Below, in pieces: positions 58,560-64,000 of a stretch of DNA of 64,000 bases. Both the position numbers and the translations under genes were made by a program. Numbering within the stretch: position 1 is the first letter of the stretch; each line of letters starts with the position of its first letter. Source of the DNA: Azadirachta indica (lineage: Eukaryota; Streptophyta; Magnoliopsida; Sapindales; Meliaceae); contig CM040448.1 in assembly GCA_022749755.1 (NCBI GenBank), positions 7,128,481-7,192,480 on the forward strand, read 5' to 3'. The notes under the pieces were generated by a model that did no database searches, was not told the DNA's origin, and saw nothing but the letters and a program-made list of their open reading frames with translations.

Positions 58560-58568
58560 TAACAAAAT
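58560..58568. repeat. Right copy of the 9-bp target-site duplication
   Basis: TAACAAAAT, identical to 50507-50515. Confidence 0.95.
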
Positions 58569-60900
58569 TCAAGTTTTGATCATAATGTTCTTGATTTCTC
58601 AACAACCAGACAAAAATTGCTCACTAAAGTATAATTGAATCATCATACACTTAAAAAAATTTCAACAAACAATCTTAAATATTACACACCATAATCCATT
58701 CAAAATTGAAGAAAACAAATAGGAAACAAAAACAAAAGCTCAGCAACCAGAGGCATAGTCCCATCACCACCCACCTTTATCATCTTCTTATATCTTAAAT
58801 TTATGTACTTTTATAATTAATTTATTTAATATTATTTTTAATGAAAATTAAAAATAAATTCTAACCTAACTCTAAAAATAACCCATCTTCACTTTCCACA
58901 TTTACTGCTGCAGCCTAATCCCGTCGCATTACCCACCTTCCCACCGTGCAAGGTTTCTTGCCCATGAATCTTCGCTGTCAAAGTGCTTGCAGCTCTCACT
59001 CATACCTCTCACTCACAACCAACCAAAGGCATTTGTGACCAAACCCATCTACAACCAAACCCATTCGAGACAAAAGCTTATCGCCTCTTTCTTATGCCTC
59101 TCAATCACAACCAAATGTATTTGTTTCATTTTTTTAATTTTAATTTTTGTTTCACTCAATAGTTTATTTGATTTGTAAAAAGGAGAAAATGAAGAAGAAG
59201 AAGAAGAAGAAGAAGATGAAGATGAAGAAGAAAAAGAAGATGATGAAGAAGAAGAAAAGAAGAAATAAAAAGGAATTTGAAAAAAGAAGAAAATGAAGAC
59301 GAAAGAAGAAGAGAGAAGAAAGAGAAAAAAATCTGAAAAAAGAAGAAGAAGATTATGAAGATGAGGAAGATGAGGCAGCTACGAGAAAAAAAGGACGATT
59401 TAGGGTTTTTTTTTCTTATTATATATTTATTTATTAATATAATATATTTTTTATATTTATTTTTACATAAAAGATTATTTTATCCTTAAATATAAAAAAA
59501 AATAATTATATTTTTTTAATTTTTTATTTCAATTTTTGATATTTATTTTAAAAAGTAGGTCCAATTGTCAGTTTCCTTTTTATTTATTTATGACATCAAG
59601 AAGAAGACAAAGAGAATCTAGAAAAAGAAAGAAAAAATAAAGTAGAATTTGGAAAAAAGAAGAAGAAGAAGATTTTGAGCAAAGCTTGTAAAGAAAGAAG
59701 TAAAGAAAGAAGAAGGGGAGGCAAAAGCGGCGACAAGGGGAAATAAGATAGGAGACATTTAGGATTTTCTAGATTTTTTGTTATATAATTATTTATAATT
59801 TATTTTTAAATGAAAAGGATTATTTTATCTTCAAATATAAAAAAATAGGTTTTAATTTTAAGTTATAATGACTATTATACTCTTTTTCCTCTCCAATTGA
59901 AATGGAAAAATCTAATAAAATAAGTTTTATTGATAAATATTTTGAATTTAGGGGTCTACTCAACATTTATTTTTAAAAAAGGCGATTTAACTGTCATTAA
60001 CCCTAAAATAAATAAAATATAGGAACTTAAACATAAACACTCCATAAGAGATTGGGAGGAAGAATAATGCAATTTTAGGCTTTAAAGGCTAAAATCTCTT
60101 TCCATCTATTCCAATTAACCTTCCCTCCAAAAAATAAAACATTCTTCTACTTATACTATGTCCAAGAAACCAGAAAACCTAGGAAGGATTTGGGATATTT
60201 GTCCTTTACATATAATTAGATTTATAGTGATAAGCTGTCATGTACTTTAAAATTACATCTTTTAAACTTATTTTTACCTCTAAAACCCATATAACAGTAA
60301 AATCAAATAAAAAGACTACACGAGAATTAATTAGTAAGATTAAGGCATATATGATATTAATTGTCAAACCTCCATCACAACTCTCTACTACAAATATAAT
60401 ATTAAGTCTTGGTTCTTAAATCTAAAACTCCATTTGAACTCTTAACCTCCAATATTAACTCTCGATTGTCAACTCTATGCACTTCCATCTCCATATTTGT
60501 TAAATTCAGTTTTTTTACCAACTATTAATTGGTATGTTCATTATTTTTATATAATTATTTTTTATACTCAATTTACTCTCTTTGGCAATTTGTCTATTCT
60601 CCTTTATTTGCTATTTTTGTTTTAGTTCAGGTAAACATGGCCTTATTTATTTATATTGAATTCATATTGGGATTTTGCATTCATTTATTTTAGAGTTTAG
60701 TGATAAAAAGGCATCAATTTGACCTATCGTATATGGATTGATCTCGTGAAATGACTTGCCGTACTACAATTGATTGATGTACTTGGCAATTTTCATTTAG
60801 ATTCTAGACCACTTAGGTTTATTTATTTCTAAATTAAAGTTTGAATAAAATTATTCAGAGCTTTAAGTCATGTTTACTTTTTAACTTACCTATTAAATAT
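58569..60900. other. Purine-rich and AT-rich spacer with (GAA)n tracts
   Basis: No gene recognised. Long GAAGAA tracts occur at about 59187-59360 and about 59590-59740. Each is followed by similar text (a GATTTAGGGTTTT/ACATTTAGGATTTT phrase, then AT-rich sequence with ATTATTTTATC and CAAATATAAAAAAAT), which suggests an imperfect duplication of roughly 400 bp. Any 'ORF' over the GAA tracts is low-complexity. Confidence 0.6.
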
Positions 60901-60906
60901 AGGAAA

Positions 60907-60990
60907 AATTAACACATACCTCCCCTGAGATTTGTCCTTTTAACTCCTATAGAGAAAATATGGGGAAAGAAACGCATACCTCTCCTGACT
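60907..60990. repeat. Possible end of a TIR element related to that at 18999-19858
   Basis: TTAACACATACCTCCCCTGAGATTT near 60910 closely matches the terminal text of the element upstream of FIS1, and CGCATACCTCTCCTGA repeats a variant 65 bp later. The opposite end was not found. Confidence 0.4.
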
Positions 60991-61059
60991 CCATTCAAAA
61001 CCGTTACACTGCTGTTTGGTTTAGGTGTATTACTGTAAACTCATCAGACCACTTTCCTG

Positions 61060-61870
61060 TTTTGTGTTTCTTTGAACATTGTAGTCGAGAGAGTGAGACA
61101 CAGTAAAAGAGATATTGATGCAAATACGGATGCAAACAAGAGCAATGATCCAATTCAGCAACCTAATGGTCCCGTTCCAAGAGCAAGAATGAAGAAATTC
61201 AAAGATGCATTGAATGAGATGATTCAAGGTTTGTGGGATAATCTTGCAACAATTCAAGAGTGTAAGAAAGAGTCTAATATCAAGCTTGGACTTCAAGACA
61301 ATAATCAGAGCTTGGTAACATTGACTCAAGTACAAGAAGGCAAAACCTGAAGATTAAAGCTTCTACGGAATTCAACTTCTCAAATTTGTATAAGGCCATA
61401 TTCGAATGATGTCTCAAGGCTAAGCTAGCATGTTCAAGTCTTTTAATTGCAGTTCGAATCAGATCTTCATCATGATACAAATTTCAGATTCCATGTGCCA
61501 GTTTGGGCTAAGTTGCTGTTCAAGCCCATTATCTATTTTAATCTTATTCGTAAACATATATTTATAGTTTGTTATGTGTTTGGGCTATTAACGCTAATTA
61601 TTAAGTCCAAATTCAATTTATTTTATTTTAAGTTAGAATAAGTTTAATTTTGTGGCCAAACACTCCAATTAAGCTTACTTATCTCTTGTACCTTTATATA
61701 TTCAGCCACATGCTCCCGTGGAGGCATGAATTACTTTTTCGAATGAAATAAAATTGAGAGTGTTTTCTCTTGTTTTGATTCTTGCTTAAATCAAGGTTCT
61801 TACAATCAAAGCTAATTACTTTGAGGGTATTTATTCTAAAATTCTATTTCACAAGTTGAAATTGGGTTGC
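61060..61870 (+). repeat. Chromovirus LTR with pol 3' coding remnant (second element)
   Basis: An ORF at 61072-61350 reads VERVRHSKRD...GPVPRARMKKFKDALNEMIQGLWDN, the GP.TRARAKK tail that CRM-type elements encode inside their LTR. Promoter-like TATATATTCAGCCAC near 61697 and a poly(A)-like AATAAAATTGAG near 61747 follow. The text TTCTTGTTTTGATTCTTGCTTAAATCAAG parallels 1150-1180 in the first chromovirus LTR. The LTR leads directly, with almost no gag, into pol at about 62050. Boundaries are approximate. Confidence 0.6.
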
Positions 61871-62054
61871 AGACTTGGGTGAATCTGATTTACCTTTCAA
61901 AGAGGTTGCTTCCATACGTAAAGATATTGGATCTCAAGTTTAATATACTCATGGTTCATATCAGATATAGTAGATCTATGTTTCAAACCCAAAAAACCCA
62001 CAAAATGTCGGAGAACTATACAATAAGTCGTCAAATCGGGCTGATTTCTTGCTT

Positions 62055-64000
62055 AACAGAGGCAATTTGATAGAAGGGTGTTACATAATGGTTTTACAAA
62101 TCATTATACTTTTGAGAAGGATGAGAAGAAAATTACTCTTGTACCATTTTCACCTAAAGAAGTTTATGAAGGTAAGTTTAGAAGAATGCAAAGTCAGAGA
62201 GAAAACAAAAGTGAGAAAAAAAGAGTGAGTGAAGGTGTAACAAAGGAGGGTGAGTTTTCAAAAGAAAAGAGTGGCAAAAATAATGAGAAAGAAAAAAAAA
62301 GTGAGTTCGAATGGAGAGGGGCAGAATTCAAATGAGGGAAAAAGAGTGGAGGAAAAAGAAACAATTGAGTGTAAAAAGAAACAAGTGAGCTTTTATGCAA
62401 AAAGGAGTGATATTAGGGCAGCTTGGTTTTCCAACAAAAGTACACTTGTACTTATGTACAAGGAACTTTACTTAAACACTAATGACCTTAATACTTCTTT
62501 GCCTACTGTATTTGTTTCTCTTTTACAGGCTTATGAAGATGTTTTTCCCGATGAGGTACCCAATGAATTGCCGCCTATTAGGGGTATCGAGCATCAGATC
62601 GATTTCATTCCTGGATCTTCAATTCCAAATAAACCAGCCTATAGGAGTAATCCTGAGTAAACAAAGGAGCTTCAAAGGCAAGTTAAGGAGTTGTTAACCA
62701 AGGGATATGTTAGAGAAAGTATGAGTCCATGTGCTGTTCCTGTTCTGTTGGTACCTAAGAAAGATGGCTCTTGATGTATATGTGTTGATTGTCGTGCAAT
62801 TAATAACATTACGGTAAAATATCGCCATCTTATTCCTAGGCTAAATGATATGCTTGATGAATTATATGGTTCTACTATCTTTAGCAAAATTGATTTGAAA
62901 AGTGGATATCATCAAATTCGCATGAGAGAGGGTGATGAGTGGAAAACTGCATTCAAAACAAAATATGGTCTGTATGAATGGTTAGTTATGCCTTTTAGTT
63001 TAATTAATGCACCTAGTACTTTTATGAGGCTTATGAACCATGTTTTGAAAGATTTAATTGGAAAATTTGTTGTTGTATACTTTGATGATATCCTTGTGTA
63101 TTTCAAAAATTCGAATGAACACGTAGAACATTTAAGGGCTGTACTTGATATTTTGAGGAAAGAAAAGTTATATGCTAACCTTAAAAAGTGTTCTTTTTGT
63201 TTAGGTCGAATTGTGTTTTTAGGTTTCGTGGTAAATGCTCAAGGCGTTGAAGTTGATGAAAAGAAGGTAAGTGTTATAAAAAATTAGCCTACTCCTAAAT
63301 CGGTAAGTGAGGTAAGAAGTTTTCATGGATTGACTAGTTTTTATAGACGGTTTGTAAAAAATTTTAGCACCATTGCGGCACCCCTTACAGAGGTAATTAA
63401 AAAGAATTTTACTTTTAAGTGGGACAAAGAACAAGAGCATACATTTACTTTATTGAAAGATAAGCTTTGAAAGGCACCCATTCTTGCTTTGCCTAACTTT
63501 GCTAATACTTTTGAACTTGAATGTGATGCATCAGGATTGGGCATTGGGGCTGTTCTTATGCAGGAAAAGAGGCCAATTGCCTACTTTAGTGAAAAACTCC
63601 ATGACGCCTCATTGAATTATCCTACTTACGACAAAGAGCTTTATATTTTGGTTAGAGCTTTGAAAAATTGGCAGCATTACTTATGGCCTAAGGAATTTGT
63701 TATTCATACTGACCATCAATCTTTGAAGTTCATTAAAGGGCAAGGTAAGTTGAACAAATGACATGCCAGATAGGTCGAATTTATTGAGACTTTTCCTTAG
63801 GTGATTAAATACAAGCAAGGTAAAGACAATGTTGTGGCTGATGCACTTTCAAAGAGGTATACTTTACTTAATGCTTTAGATGCAAGAATGTTTGGATTTG
63901 AACATATTAAAACTCTTTAAAATGATACTGACTTTTCTAGCATTTTCAAAGCATGTGAGAAAGCTGCATATGGTAAGTTCTATAGAATGGATGGGTTTTT
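62055..64000 (+). pseudogene. Chromovirus (probably CRM-like) pol: protease end, RT, RNase H, cut by the window edge
   Basis: Reading begins in the protease-RT linker (RQFDRRVLHNGFTNHYTF). A Lys/Glu-rich linker follows, with one frameshift at an A-run near 62290. The RT starts at about 62535 with EDVFPDEVPNELPPIRGIEH. It continues through [11 protein letters not shown], a [21 protein letters not shown] block and [10 protein letters not shown] (62850-63287), the YxDD active site. RNase H begins [16 protein letters not shown] (63510) and runs to [17 protein letters not shown]. The last residues approach the integrase zinc finger. Stops include 62658 (TAA), 62772 (TGA), 63285 (TAG), 63468 (TGA), 63759 (TGA) and 63771 (TAG). 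Gag and most of the protease are deleted between LTR and pol. Inactive. Confidence 0.88.

Noticed and set aside
59187..59400. Lys/Glu-rich coding potential over the (GAA)n tract
   Set aside because: Simple-sequence repeat without a start-to-stop frame or homology.

Overview
The window is AT-rich plant nuclear DNA, most probably from a eudicot. The evidence is two intron-split plant genes set in a dense layer of decayed retrotransposons and DNA transposons, with plant-specific families throughout (chromovirus, Tat/Athila and copia retroelements, and a Mutator-like element with a DUF1985/ULP cargo gene). I cannot name the species. I recognised no rRNA, tRNA, CRISPR or organellar genes.

Only two host genes look intact. 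FIS1 (19929-22469, +, five exons, 167 aa) encodes the tail-anchored mitochondrial and peroxisomal fission adaptor. An NRPE5-like gene (26012-33936, -, four exons, 231 aa) encodes the RPB5-type subunit of RNA polymerase V. They are convergent and about 3.5 kb apart. Both reading frames join cleanly at GT/AG sites. The NRPE5 introns are long and hold a retroelement remnant, a 32-bp poly-G tract and other simple repeats. Two terminal-inverted-repeat elements lie directly upstream of FIS1, and one ends about 70 bp before its ATG.

Layout: 1-1700, end of a chromovirus pol and its LTR; 1780-4330, fossil of a 'putative gypsy-type transposon' protein; 4720-8280, a minus-strand Tat-type pol whose 95-bp tandem repeats are split by an LTR-like insertion; 10400-13950, an Athila/Tat gag split by a solo LTR with target duplication; 14198-16437, a complete 2.24-kb non-coding LTR element with a hairpin repeat array; 17467-19858, two TIR elements; 19929-33936, the two host genes; 34666-41430, a copia element split by a 2.93-kb TG...CA insertion; 41600-47408, Athila fragments in opposite orientations; 47580-49830, a decayed DUF1985/ULP gene fragment; 50516-58559, a structurally complete Mutator-like element; 58570-60990, purine-rich and AT-rich spacer; 61060-64000, a second chromovirus (LTR, then pol lacking gag).

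The most interesting unit is the 8044-bp Mutator-like element at 50516-58559. It has 114-bp terminal inverted repeats (106/114 identical, every difference a transition) and a perfect 9-bp target duplication. It carries a MURA-type transposase (two nonsense codons, no frameshift) and, convergent to it, a decayed DUF1985 plus ULP1-like (C48 protease) gene of the Kaonashi type. Its non-coding DNA holds 12 exact copies of TTTCGATCAC, on either strand, eleven of them around the protease gene and including a perfect 28-bp inverted repeat. This looks like a cis-array for an element-encoded DNA-binding protein. The array is the best candidate here for something undescribed.
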